This document shows positions 10,081 to 19,318 of a DNA stretch of 64,000 nt, in pieces. Made by a program: the position numbers and the translations under genes. The notes under the pieces were generated by a model. That model did not search any database. It was not told the DNA's origin and saw only the letters and a list, made by a program, of their open reading frames with translations. Each line of letters begins with the position of its first letter. Within the stretch, counting starts at the first letter, position 1. This DNA comes from Bacteroidota bacterium (GTDB lineage Bacteria > Bacteroidota > Bacteroidia > Bacteroidales > UBA10428): assembly GCA_016699695.1 (NCBI GenBank), contig CP065006.1, forward strand, positions 2,728,001 to 2,792,000, given 5' to 3'.

Positions 10081-10962
10081 ATGAAAAAACTTTACATGCT
10101 AAGTACTTTATTAACCGGACTTTTATTTACAGGTTCATTAATAAGTTTCTCACAAGAAATGATTGTGGGCGGAGATATGGAAAATGCCAGCAATTGGACA
10201 ATTGTTGATTTGGCTGCAGGCGACGGACACACCGAAACTTTTGGTTATACGAGCGATATTCCTACTGGCGGTTCAGGCGGCTGCCTAAGTATGTCGGGAG
10301 CAGGCAACTGGGGGAATGCTGCAGTTTGTCAATCAGTTACACTAGAAAAAGGTGTGGACTATAAGCTTTCTATGTTGATCAAGACCATTGATTTGGTAGT
10401 AGAGTCAACATGGGCTGAGGCAGTTATTACAGATGCTATTCCTGCAGACGATGGGTATATTACAGGTTTCCCAATAAATATGGCTTTAAATTCCTGGGAT
10501 TGTGCTGATGTAACTGAGGTAGATGGTGATTTTGCAGAAAACAACTGTGGAGCAAAATTACTTAATGCTAATGACGATGAAAATGTAATTGATGTTCTTA
10601 ATTACCCAGGAGAGGGTGATACAACAATAGTAGTAGTAATAAAAGTTGGTGGTGGTGCTGCCTATAACATTCTGATTGACAATGTTTCTCTTATGAAACA
10701 AGTTACAGCGATTAAAAATACTACTTTAAGCAATATCAATGTTTATCCAACCCAGCTATGTAATGAATTAAACATTGAAATAGAAAATAATATTCAAGAA
10801 GTTAAAATTGTTAATATGCTTGGGCAGGAAGTAAACCGTTTCAGTCATTTAAATAACTACCGGGTAACATTAGATGTTACTGACCTGAAGACTGGTATGT
10901 ATTACCTGATTGTAACCGATGAAAATCAGAAAACCGGAATAGCCAAAGCAATAAAATTATAG
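10081..10962 (+). CDS. Secreted non-catalytic protein with a CBM4/9-like jelly-roll domain and T9SS type A signal
   Basis: The start is the ATG at 10081 (MKKLYMLSTLL); the 16 codons upstream in frame open with TTG and would spoil the signal peptide. The mature protein begins near QEMIVGGDMENASNW, the usual opening of carbohydrate-binding jelly-roll domains of the CBM4/9 kind. This domain covers about residues 23-215 and ends with NILIDNVSLMK. The last 75 residues form a T9SS type A sorting domain (VYPTQLCNELNIEI...VKIVNMLGQEV...LKTGMYYLIV). No catalytic signature is seen. Its place at the head of a glycoside hydrolase unit suggests a surface or secreted glycan-binding protein, in the functional slot of SusE/SusF; this role is inferred. 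Confidence 0.8.
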   Translation: MKKLYMLSTLLTGLLFTGSLISFSQEMIVGGDMENASNWTIVDLAAGDGHTETFGYTSDIPTGGSGGCLSMSGAGNWGNAAVCQSVTLEKGVDYKLSMLIKTIDLVVESTWAEAVITDAIPADDGYITGFPINMALNSWDCADVTEVDGDFAENNCGAKLLNANDDENVIDVLNYPGEGDTTIVVVIKVGGGAAYNILIDNVSLMKQVTAIKNTTLSNINVYPTQLCNELNIEIENNIQEVKIVNMLGQEVNRFSHLNNYRVTLDVTDLKTGMYYLIVTDENQKTGIAKAIKL

Positions 10963-11008
10963 TTAAATTGATTTTGGGGTAAAGTAGGTGCATAATTCAC
11001 CTAGATAG

Positions 11009-11047
11009 ATACTTCTCCGCAAAATCGCGGGGAAGTATTATTTTAAT
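11009..11047 (+). terminator. Rho-independent terminator after the binding-protein gene
   Basis: A 12-bp stem with one G-U pair (ATACTTCTCCGC / GCGGGGAAGTAT) and a 6-base loop is followed by a T-rich tail. It lies between the binding protein and the next GH30 gene, so partial termination could set unequal expression of the two. Confidence 0.75.
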
Positions 11048-11107
11048 TCATTTTTTTCCACAATAGATACGTTTCTACTTTTTTAGATACCAGAAAAATC
11101 TGCCATT

Positions 11108-12598
11108 ATGAAATTATTTGGAAAACACACTTTTTTCTATCCTCTACTCACTGGCTTATCACTTGCATTAATTTATTCTTGCAATTTTGGACACCCTGAA
11201 GCTACTCAAGCTTATTCAGTTGAACCAATCCCGGTTAATCTTAGACTGGAAAAAGCTTCTGTTTTTTTAACAGCAAAAGACACCGATTATAGGTTATCGA
11301 AAATAGCGGAACCAAATTTTACAACTTTTGTGCAACCAGACGAGCATTTCCCAACCTTAATAATCGATGCTCAAAAACAGTTTCAGACTATTGTCGGTTT
11401 TGGTGGGGCTCTTACTGATGCCTCAGCTGAAACTTTTTATAAACTTTCGAAAGACAAACAAGAAGAAATTCTAAAAGCATACTTCGATCCTATCGAGGGT
11501 ATTGGCTACACCCTTTGTCGCACGCACATTAATTCATGCGATTTTAGCAGTGTAAGCTATGCTTATTCCGAAGTTGAGAATGATGTGGATTTAAAATACT
11601 TTTCCATCGATAGGGATAAGCAATACCGGATACCCTTTATTCAAGCTGCCATGAAGGTTTCAGACAATAGCCTCAACTTTTTTGCATCGCCATGGAGTCC
11701 ACCTGCCTGGATGAAAACCAACAACAATATGTTGCAGGGTGGAAAACTAAAACCAGAATATTACCAGATCTGGGCCAATTATTTTGTGCGTTTCTTCGAA
11801 GAATACCAGACAATGGGCATTCCTATGTGGGGCTTGACTGTACAAAACGAACCTATGGCTGTTCAACCCTGGGAATCATGCATTTTTACTGCCGAAGAAG
11901 AGAAAGATTTTGTGAAAAATTATCTGGGATCCACCCTCGAAAAAGCCGGAATGGGCGATAAAAAAATTATCATCTGGGACCATAACCGTGGTATAATGTA
12001 TCAACGGGCCATGGTAGCTTTTAACGATCCTGAAGCTTCGAAGTATATCTGGGGTACCGGCTTTCATTGGTACACAGGAAATCATTTTGCCAATGTAAAA
12101 TTAGTGCAGGAGGCATTCCCCGATAAAAAAGTTCTTTTTACAGAAGGTTGTGTTTTTCCGTTCGATTACACCAAATTAAACGAATGGAGCTGGGGTGAAC
12201 AATATGGCGAATCTATTCTGCACGATTTAAACAATTCCACTGTTGGTTGGGTCGATTGGAACATCCTGCTTGATGAAACCGGCGGACCAAACCATGTAGC
12301 TAATTTTTGTTATGCACCTCTAATTGGAAATACACAAACCAATGAGATCATTTACATGAATTCCTATTTTTACATGGGGCATTTCTCTAAATTTATCAAA
12401 CCCGGAGCGAAAAGAATCGTATGCTCCTCTAACTACGATAAGCTGCTGGCTACTGCTATGATCAATATAGATGGCAGCCTGGCTGTGGTAGCCCTCAACC
12501 TTACTGAGGAACAAATTGATTATAAAATATATGTTAACAATAAGGGGATTGATCTGAGCTTACCGGCTCATGCAATCTCAACAATTACTTTTAATTAA
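11108..12598 (+). CDS. Glycoside hydrolase family 30 lipoprotein
   Basis: The protein is 496 residues with a lipoprotein signal whose acceptor cysteine is Cys25 (LIYSC), so it is anchored in a membrane, possibly at the cell surface. GH30 motifs are complete: VGFGGALTDASAETFYKL, ASPWSPPAWMKTN, acid/base Glu248 in TVQNEP, and nucleophile Glu346 in LFTEGC. The C-terminal beta-sandwich typical of GH30 follows (FIKPGAKRI...LAVVALN). It is closer to standard glucosylceramidase-type GH30 than the other copy at 8245-9684, so the two GH30 enzymes are probably not redundant. It is followed after 20 bases by the GH5 gene and is clearly co-transcribed with it. Confidence 0.94.
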   Translation: MKLFGKHTFFYPLLTGLSLALIYSCNFGHPEATQAYSVEPIPVNLRLEKASVFLTAKDTDYRLSKIAEPNFTTFVQPDEHFPTLIIDAQKQFQTIVGFGGALTDASAETFYKLSKDKQEEILKAYFDPIEGIGYTLCRTHINSCDFSSVSYAYSEVENDVDLKYFSIDRDKQYRIPFIQAAMKVSDNSLNFFASPWSPPAWMKTNNNMLQGGKLKPEYYQIWANYFVRFFEEYQTMGIPMWGLTVQNEPMAVQPWESCIFTAEEEKDFVKNYLGSTLEKAGMGDKKIIIWDHNRGIMYQRAMVAFNDPEASKYIWGTGFHWYTGNHFANVKLVQEAFPDKKVLFTEGCVFPFDYTKLNEWSWGEQYGESILHDLNNSTVGWVDWNILLDETGGPNHVANFCYAPLIGNTQTNEIIYMNSYFYMGHFSKFIKPGAKRIVCSSNYDKLLATAMINIDGSLAVVALNLTEEQIDYKIYVNNKGIDLSLPAHAISTITFN

Positions 12599-12618
12599 TA
12601 CAAATTTAAAGATATCGA

Positions 12619-15354
12619 ATGATGAGAAAGCCTATTCTAATTCTTCTTACGCTTGCCTTTATTCCAATTCTTGTTTCAGCACAAGGATATTTGCACGCCG
12701 ATGGCAAAAATATTGTGAATGGGCAGGGAGATAACTTTATTGCGCGCAGCATAGGCACTGGCAACTGGATGCTCCAGGAAGGCTATATGATGAAATCAAC
12801 TGACGCGGGAATTAACACCCAATGGCAATTCAGAGAAAAACTTATAGAAACCATCGGGGTAGAAAAAACCGATAGTTTTTATAATGTGTGGCTTACAAAC
12901 CATTTTACCCGTGCCGATGTTGATTCAATGAAGGCATGGGGATTCAATTCAGTGCGGCCTGCTTTGCATTATAAATGGTTTACACTACCCATTGAAGAAG
13001 AGGCTGTGCCTGGTGAAAACACCTGGTTAGACAAAGGATTTACCATGTTGGATTCATTGATTAAATGGTGTTCAGATAATGAAATGTATGTTTTCCTGGA
13101 CATGCATGGGGCACCAGGCGGGCAGGGAAAGAATGCTGACATATCGGATTACAACCCTTCCAACTATTCATTATGGGAAAGCGAGCATAATAAAACCAAA
13201 TTAATTGCCTTGTGGGTAAAGATTGCTGAACGCTACAAGGATGAACCTTTTGTGGGTGGATTCGATTTAATCAATGAAATTAATTGGGACTTTGAAAACA
13301 GCGGCAATGAAAACGGATGCAATTGCAATCAAAACCTGCCAATTAAAGAGCTTTTTGATCGAATAATTACAGCCATTCGCGCAGTGGATACAAACCATAT
13401 GGTTTTTGTATCAGGAAATTGCTGGGGTAATAACTACAACGGCTTAAGCTCTTTAGCATCGCTTGACGACAATCTGGCATATACTTTTCATAAATACTGG
13501 AATTACAACGATCAGAGTTCTGTTGACTGGATAATAGGTATGCGCAATTCGTTGAATGTACCTTTATGGATGAGTGAATCGGGCGAAAACTCCAACACCT
13601 GGTTTACCAACGCTACTGCGCTTTTCGATAAAAACAACATTGGCTGGAGTTGGTGGCCGGTTAAAAAAAGTGGTATAAATAATGTTCTGCATGTAACAAC
13701 AAACGAAGACTACTCTGATCTATTGAGCTTTTGGAAAAGTGGGTCCCCGGCAATGACAGAAGAACAAGCTTTTCAGGCAGTATTAAAGTGGGCTGATAAT
13801 CACAAAATCGAAAATTGCTTTATTCAGCGCGATGTAATTGATGCATTAACGAGACAAATAGATAGTTATGAGGCTATTCCTTTCAAAAATCACACCCTAG
13901 GTAACGAAATCTTTTTTTCCGATTATGATTTGGGTCGAAATAATGTAGCCTATTTTGATACCGATACTGCAAATTATCATGTTAGCACAGGGAATTATGT
14001 AACATGGAATGCAGGTTGGGCTTACCGCAACGATGGGGTGGACATCGAGCTATGCCAAGACGCTGCTGACACAACCAACGGTTTCAACCTGGGCTGGACA
14101 AACGATGATGAGTGGATGCTTTACACATTAAACTCTGATTCAACTGCAGCCTATACCCTCGAAGTCCGTTCTGCTTCCAATAATGCCAGTGGATGCGATT
14201 TTCAACTGGAAGTAAACGGTGTTGTGGTTACCGATTTGTTGAGTTTACCGGGCACCGGTGGATGGAAGACATGGCAAACAACTACTTTCGAAGATATTAT
14301 AATACCATCCGGTGAGATTCAGATTAAATTTTACCTTGATAAAGGGGGTTCCAATCTCAGCTATTTTAATTTTATCAATCCAAAATCTACCGATGCAATT
14401 GATTTCAGGCTAATGTCGGCCAAAACCTCTTCAACCGGCGATAGCATATTACTTGATCTGAATAAGGAGATTACAACCTTACAAGGGGAAATACTGGCAA
14501 GTGATTTTGATATCTCCATTGATGGAGAATCTGTTACCGTTACCGGAGTTAGTATTAGTCCGGAATCAGCTTATGTGCTGATTCTTGCACACGATGGAAC
14601 TGTCTTTTCTGATAACGATGTTACCGTGTCCTATTCAGGCTCATCGGTGCAGCATGGTACACAGAACCTTAGCTCATTTTCTAACAATCCTGTAACCCTT
14701 GAATTGGATGCAGTTTATTACGAGGTTCCAGGCATAATTCAGGTCGAGGATTTTGTTGAAAATAATGGATTCAGTTTCGAAAATAATGGTACAACTTCTG
14801 CTTTTGCTAACCCGGGCGATTATTTAACCTATCGTGTGAGTGTGATAGCTTCAGGATATTATCAAATCAATTATAGAGTAGCTACTGAACGTTCGAATGC
14901 CCAATTAATATTCCAGACAGGAGATGGATCAAACTATTCATCTATGGATACTATTCAATTTTCAAGTACCGGTGGTTGGTCAACCTGGGAAACTCAATCA
15001 AGCGGTCCGGTTTACCTTGAAAGTGGGTACTTTTTTGTTCGTTTGTATGTACTTGCCAGCGAACATAATCTCGACTGGTTTGAACTTTCCAAGGTTACAT
15101 CTTTAATAAATCATTCGAACGAACCCGATTGGCAGGTTTATCCAAATCCCGTCGATGATTTTCTGTATATTGAGTTTGTAGGTGAGCAAGATGCTACTTT
15201 GGCTATCTATAATATTTTGGGTGAGCAAATAGGTCCGGTAACAAGAATTGCGAATTACGAACAAATACACATTAACCATTTATCGCCGGGTATTTATTTT
15301 CTAAGACTTAAACTAGATGGCGCCGTATATTCAAAGAAAATTATAGTGGAATAG
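12619..15354 (+). CDS. Multi-domain GH5 glucanase with two CBM6-like modules, an SwmB/Ig-like domain and a T9SS type A signal
   Basis: The protein is 911 residues. After a signal peptide (ILVSAQG) a GH5 catalytic domain covers about residues 25-395, with acid/base Glu220 in FDLINEINW and nucleophile Glu320 in WMSESGE. A first CBM6/35-like module lies at about 420-590, an SwmB/Big-like domain at about 592-696, and a second CBM6-like module at about 700-823 (IIQVEDFVENNGFSFEN, then DWFELSK). The T9SS type A domain covers the last 75 residues (VYPNPVDDFLYIEF...LAIYNILGEQI...LSPGIYFLRL). It is probably a secreted or surface endo-beta-glucanase that makes the first cuts in the polymer. It is the last gene of the locus on this strand. 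Confidence 0.92.
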   Translation: MMRKPILILLTLAFIPILVSAQGYLHADGKNIVNGQGDNFIARSIGTGNWMLQEGYMMKSTDAGINTQWQFREKLIETIGVEKTDSFYNVWLTNHFTRADVDSMKAWGFNSVRPALHYKWFTLPIEEEAVPGENTWLDKGFTMLDSLIKWCSDNEMYVFLDMHGAPGGQGKNADISDYNPSNYSLWESEHNKTKLIALWVKIAERYKDEPFVGGFDLINEINWDFENSGNENGCNCNQNLPIKELFDRIITAIRAVDTNHMVFVSGNCWGNNYNGLSSLASLDDNLAYTFHKYWNYNDQSSVDWIIGMRNSLNVPLWMSESGENSNTWFTNATALFDKNNIGWSWWPVKKSGINNVLHVTTNEDYSDLLSFWKSGSPAMTEEQAFQAVLKWADNHKIENCFIQRDVIDALTRQIDSYEAIPFKNHTLGNEIFFSDYDLGRNNVAYFDTDTANYHVSTGNYVTWNAGWAYRNDGVDIELCQDAADTTNGFNLGWTNDDEWMLYTLNSDSTAAYTLEVRSASNNASGCDFQLEVNGVVVTDLLSLPGTGGWKTWQTTTFEDIIIPSGEIQIKFYLDKGGSNLSYFNFINPKSTDAIDFRLMSAKTSSTGDSILLDLNKEITTLQGEILASDFDISIDGESVTVTGVSISPESAYVLILAHDGTVFSDNDVTVSYSGSSVQHGTQNLSSFSNNPVTLELDAVYYEVPGIIQVEDFVENNGFSFENNGTTSAFANPGDYLTYRVSVIASGYYQINYRVATERSNAQLIFQTGDGSNYSSMDTIQFSSTGGWSTWETQSSGPVYLESGYFFVRLYVLASEHNLDWFELSKVTSLINHSNEPDWQVYPNPVDDFLYIEFVGEQDATLAIYNILGEQIGPVTRIANYEQIHINHLSPGIYFLRLKLDGAVYSKKIIVE

Positions 15355-15452
15355 GCAGTATTAATCTCTTTTTTGTATACTGTATAACCTTATAAACCGG
15401 AAAATCTAGTGTGGGATCCAGGATCAGCGAGACCGAAGGTGTGATAAAAGTC

Positions 15453-16103
15453 TTATGCTTGCAATAATTGTTCGATAGTTTCTATCGGGTTTGCCGATTT
15501 AAAAACTGTTGTTCCTGCAACCAGGTTATCGGCACCTGCACGAAATAGCAACCCAGCATTTTCCAGTGTCACCCCACCATCGACTTGTATTTGGGCGTTG
15601 GATCGGCGGCGCAAAAGCAGGTCTTTTAAACGACTTATTTTATCTATGCTGTTAGGAATAAATTTCTGCCCGCCAAATCCGGGGTTGACACTCATGATGA
15701 GCACTAAATCTAGATCCGGTGCAATTTCTTCAAGCAGATGCACCGGTGTATGCGGGTTTAAAGACACCCCTGCAAGTGCCCCTTTCTTTTTAATATATTG
15801 GATTGTGCGGTGCAGGTGTGCTACCGCTTCGTAATGTACCGTTAGGGTTTTGGCTCCGGCTTCTATAAAACTGTCGATATGCCGGTCGGGCTCTACAATC
15901 ATCAGGTGCACGTCGAGAATTTTTTCAGAAATTTTGCTCAGGCTCTGAATAACCGGGATACCAAAAGATATGTTGGGTACAAAAACCCCATCCATTACAT
16001 CGCAATGCAGCCAGGCAGCCTTACTTTTATTGATCATCTCAACTTCTTTCTGCAGGTTGTTAAAATCTGCAGCCAATAGCGATGGGGCAATAATTCTGTT
16101 CAT
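15453..16103 (-). CDS. rpe: Ribulose-phosphate 3-epimerase
   Basis: The protein is 216 residues, the usual size. It interconverts D-ribulose 5-phosphate and D-xylulose 5-phosphate in the pentose phosphate pathway. Family motifs are all present: IAPSLLAADFNNL at the N-terminus, HCDVMDGVFVPNISFG, VHLMIVEPDRHI, MSVNPGFGGQKFI and QVDGGVTLENA, which carry the metal-binding His/Asp residues and the phosphate-binding loop. It is convergent with the glycan locus and shares its strand with the sigma factor gene upstream, about 240 bases away. Confidence 0.97.
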   Translation of the reverse strand: MNRIIAPSLLAADFNNLQKEVEMINKSKAAWLHCDVMDGVFVPNISFGIPVIQSLSKISEKILDVHLMIVEPDRHIDSFIEAGAKTLTVHYEAVAHLHRTIQYIKKKGALAGVSLNPHTPVHLLEEIAPDLDLVLIMSVNPGFGGQKFIPNSIDKISRLKDLLLRRRSNAQIQVDGGVTLENAGLLFRAGADNLVAGTTVFKSANPIETIEQLLQA

Positions 16104-16339
16104 GCAGTTTAAATTTCTGGCAAAGTTAAGGTTTTTTGTGAAGCAGCTGAGGACTCTAAGTCCTAAAAGTCCGCTACTATTAAAGGTAAAAGAGAATGAA
16201 CCCTGGAATGCCGCACTAAGAAGAATTTAGAAAGGTGGATTAGATTGACAAACTCCATTGAGAAGCAAAACTGAATGATTGGTTTTATATCAGCTGAAAT
16301 AATTATGAAGATCAAAACAGCGTTTTCTCACTCTGCACC

Positions 16340-17203
16340 TTATCCCAGATAAGCTTTTAAGTTTCTGCACCGGGTTGCATTTTTCAGCCTTTTAATGGCT
16401 TTCTCTTTAATTTGCCTCACTCGTTCGCGGGTCAGATTAAATTCTTCGCCAATTTCTTCAAGGGTATGGGCGTGCCTTCCGTTTAGTCCAAAATACAGGC
16501 GCACAATATTGGCTTCGCGGTGGGTAAGGGTAGAGAGGGCTCTTTCAATTTCCTTTCGCAAGGAATCGGTAATTAGTCCGCGGTCGGGACTTGGAGTGTC
16601 TTTGTTGGTGAGTATATCGTACATCGAACCTTCTTCTTCAGAAGTGATGGGGGCATCCATCGACACATGGCGCCCCGAACTTTTTAACGATTCCTTTACC
16701 TCATCAGGAGCCATTTCGAGTGCCTGGGCAATTTCGTTAACCGAAGGATCGCGTTCGTATATTTGTTCAAGCTGAGAAAAGGTGCGGTTAATTTTATTGA
16801 TCGAACCTATTTTATTTAAAGGAAGCCTCACAATTCTGGCTTGTTCGGCCAGGGCCTGTAATATCGATTGGCGGATCCACCAAACGGCGTATGAAATAAA
16901 TTTGAACCCACGGGTTTCGTCGAAGCGTTGTGCAGCCTTTATAAGGCCCAGATTTCCTTCGTTAATCAGATCCGGGAGGCTAAGGCCTTGATTTTGATAT
17001 TGCTTTGATACCGATACTACAAAACGAAGGTTGGCTTTGATTAGCTTGTCAAGTGCTTCTGCATCGCCTTTTCGTATGCGTCTTGCCAGATCAACTTCCT
17101 CTTCGGCATTGATTAAATCCTCTTTACCAATTTCATGTAGATACTTATCGAGCGAAGGTGTATCGCGGTTGGTAACCTGCTTGATGATTTTGAGCTGTCT
17201 CAT
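16340..17203 (-). CDS. rpoD: Primary RNA polymerase sigma factor (RpoD/SigA, Bacteroidota short form)
   Basis: The protein is 287 residues, the length of Bacteroidota primary sigma factors, which lack region 1.1 and the non-conserved insertion. Region 1.2 (SLDKYLHEIGKEDLINAEEE), region 2 (DLINEGNLGLIKAAQRFDETRGFKFISYAVWWIRQSI), region 3 (RLPLNKIGSINKI) and region 4.2 (TLEEIGEEFNLTRERVRQIKEKAIKRLK) are intact. This factor would recognise the TTTG / TAnnTTTG promoters seen elsewhere in the window. It is divergent from rho with a 312-base gap. Confidence 0.97.
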   Translation of the reverse strand: MRQLKIIKQVTNRDTPSLDKYLHEIGKEDLINAEEEVDLARRIRKGDAEALDKLIKANLRFVVSVSKQYQNQGLSLPDLINEGNLGLIKAAQRFDETRGFKFISYAVWWIRQSILQALAEQARIVRLPLNKIGSINKINRTFSQLEQIYERDPSVNEIAQALEMAPDEVKESLKSSGRHVSMDAPITSEEEGSMYDILTNKDTPSPDRGLITDSLRKEIERALSTLTHREANIVRLYFGLNGRHAHTLEEIGEEFNLTRERVRQIKEKAIKRLKNATRCRNLKAYLG

Positions 17204-17515
17204 ACGGACTTAGGTATTTAGGCGATGGTTAACAAACTCTGAAATTATACTATTATCCTTCCATTTAATGGGTGGTTTCGCGATAATCCTTTTCACAGTA
17301 GGTTTGTAGGAACCATCTGTTAAAAATAGTAAAATTTTGTATTGTTCTATGGCTATAAGATTATTTTGTATTTTTATTTTGTAGTTGCATCTTAAATACC
17401 TATTATTGCAAAGAATTTCCATCAGGGCTTCGTCCTTTGTATTGAACTCAATCCAAATTCTATTTTTTCCCTTTTTTTTGACTTAAAGTTAATAAAGTAA
17501 TTTCCCCCTATTTTT
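17204..17515. other. Divergent intergenic region between the sigma factor gene and rho
   Basis: It should carry promoters for both genes. A TTTG at 17477-17480 is followed 17 bases later by TAATTTCC, a poor match that would leave rho almost without a leader. No confident element, RNA or gene was found; a 70-codon minus-strand frame here has no recognisable features. Confidence 0.4.
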
Positions 17516-19288
17516 ATGTATGATATTATTGAATTAAATCAAATGCTGGTGACCGATTTGCGCCAGGTTGCCAAAGATTTGAATATTAAACGCGTTGAAG
17601 CACTTCGCAAGCAGGATTTGATCTACAAAATCCTTGATCAACAGGCTATTTCGGCTACCGAAAAATCGAAACAGACCAAAGCGGCACCTGAAAAACAAGA
17701 AAATAAACCACAGGCAATTGTAAGCCAGGAAACAAAGAATACAGACCAACCTGCAATCAAGTCAGAGCCAGTGGAAGTGGTTCGAAACCAAAATCCACCA
17801 AGGCCAAATTCCGAAAGACAGTTTGACAAAAAGAACCGCATGCGCCGTAAGCGTGTCGATTCACCCAATGCGCCTTTCGAAAACCGCCGGCCAGAAAAAC
17901 CGCTTTTCGATTCAGAGGCAATTGTACCTCCGGTTTCTGACATGGCAGATCGTTCTGTACCACCTGTTATCAATGACCGCGAAGCCGATATGGCCCCTCC
18001 TGCTATTGAAAGAACACAAAAACCTTATCAGAAGCAATATCGCGATCAAAAGCAGGGCCAGCGCTACGAGCAGAGGACACCAGGCTCAGAACAAAATCAT
18101 AATCAATCAAACGAGATCAAAATAAAATTTGCCGACGATAAAAAATCCGATACTATCTACGATTTCGATGGAGTAATCAGCAATATGGGCGTGTTGGAAA
18201 TTATGCCCGATGGGTATGGCTTTTTACGTTCTGCCGATTACAATTACCTGAATTCTCCCGACGATATTTACGTTTCGCAATCGCAGATAAAGCTCTTTGG
18301 TCTTAAAACCGGAGATACTATTAAAGGTACTATTCGTCCACCGAAAGAAGGCGAAAAATATTTTCCGCTCATTAAGGTTGACCAGATCAATGGCCGCGAG
18401 CCTTCCTTTATTCGCGACCGGGTTCCCTTCGATTACCTCACACCGCTCTTCCCGAACGAAAAATTTCAACTTCTGGGCAATCCTTCCACCAGTAATCTTT
18501 CTATCAGGGTGGTCGACATGTTTTCGCCGATTGGTAAAGGACAACGCGGTCTGATTGTGGCCCAACCGAAAACCGGTAAGACAATTTTGTTGCAAGATAT
18601 AGCCAATGCAATTGCTGCAAATCATCCAGAGGTTTATCTGATGATACTGCTCATCGATGAAAGACCCGAAGAGGTGACCGATATGGCACGCAATGTAAAC
18701 GGGGAGGTGATCTCCTCTACATTTGACGAACCTGCCGAAAGGCATGTGCGTGTTGCCAATTTGGTACTTGAGAAAGCTAAGCGTATGGTTGAATGCGGAC
18801 ACGATGTGGTGATTTTGCTCGATTCCATTACCCGTTTGGCCAGAGCTTATAACACCGTTTCTCCTGCCTCCGGAAAAGTACTCTCAGGGGGTGTGGATGC
18901 CAATGCGTTGCACAAACCAAAACGCTTTTTTGGTGCAGCCCGTAATATAGAAGATGGAGGTTCCCTTACCATTATTGCCACAGCTCTTACCGAAACTGGT
19001 TCTAAAATGGACGAAGTTATTTTCGAAGAATTTAAGGGCACTGGTAACATGGAACTTCAGCTCGACCGCAAACTTTCGAACCGACGTATTTATCCTGCAG
19101 TGGACATTACAGCCTCAAGCACACGCCGCGAAGACCTGCTTTTAGACAAAGATATGTTAAGCCGTATTTGGATTTTACGCAAATACTTAACCGATATGAA
19201 CTCGGTGGAAGCTATGGAGTTTTTGCGAGACCGTTTGCTGAAATCTCAAACAAACGAAGAATTTTTACTTACCATGAATGGTGATTAA
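17516..19288 (+). CDS. rho: Transcription termination factor Rho with a long low-complexity N-terminal insertion
   Basis: The protein is 590 residues against about 420 in E. coli. A Rho_N helical domain (residues 1-45, LNQMLVTDLRQVAKDLNIKRVEALRKQDLIYKIL) is followed by about 170 residues rich in Gln, Asn, Arg, Glu and Pro, with no predicted fold. The RNA-binding cold-shock-like domain lies at 220-290 (MPDGYGFLRSADYNYL). The ATPase domain has Walker A PKTGKT with Lys355, Walker B VVILLDSITRLARAYN, and SGGVDANALHKPKRFFGAARN for the Q/R-loop region. A hairpin terminator directly follows. Insertions in this place are known from Rho of Bacteroidota and Actinobacteria, where they can add RNA contacts or drive condensation. 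Confidence 0.97.
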   Translation: MYDIIELNQMLVTDLRQVAKDLNIKRVEALRKQDLIYKILDQQAISATEKSKQTKAAPEKQENKPQAIVSQETKNTDQPAIKSEPVEVVRNQNPPRPNSERQFDKKNRMRRKRVDSPNAPFENRRPEKPLFDSEAIVPPVSDMADRSVPPVINDREADMAPPAIERTQKPYQKQYRDQKQGQRYEQRTPGSEQNHNQSNEIKIKFADDKKSDTIYDFDGVISNMGVLEIMPDGYGFLRSADYNYLNSPDDIYVSQSQIKLFGLKTGDTIKGTIRPPKEGEKYFPLIKVDQINGREPSFIRDRVPFDYLTPLFPNEKFQLLGNPSTSNLSIRVVDMFSPIGKGQRGLIVAQPKTGKTILLQDIANAIAANHPEVYLMILLIDERPEEVTDMARNVNGEVISSTFDEPAERHVRVANLVLEKAKRMVECGHDVVILLDSITRLARAYNTVSPASGKVLSGGVDANALHKPKRFFGAARNIEDGGSLTIIATALTETGSKMDEVIFEEFKGTGNMELQLDRKLSNRRIYPAVDITASSTRREDLLLDKDMLSRIWILRKYLTDMNSVEAMEFLRDRLLKSQTNEEFLLTMNGD

Positions 19289-19290
19289 TG

Positions 19291-19318
19291 AAAGGCGGAT
19301 TTTTATCCGCTTTTTTTT
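19291..19318 (+). terminator. Rho-independent terminator after rho
   Basis: The stem GCGGAT / ATCCGC with a TTTT loop, flanked by AAAG and a run of eight T, begins three bases after the rho stop codon. Confidence 0.85.

Noticed and set aside
15356..15386. CAGTAT / ATACTG inverted pair after the GH5 gene
   Set aside because: It has a short stem and a T run inside the loop rather than after it, so it is not a convincing terminator.
17210..17422. 70-codon minus-strand open frame upstream of the sigma factor gene
   Set aside because: It has no signal, domain or plausible start context, occupies the divergent promoter region of two essential genes and looks like A+T-rich noise.
18224..18802. 192-codon frame antisense to rho
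   Set aside because: It lies wholly inside the conserved rho coding region and its translation has no domain pattern; it is a mirror of rho codon use.
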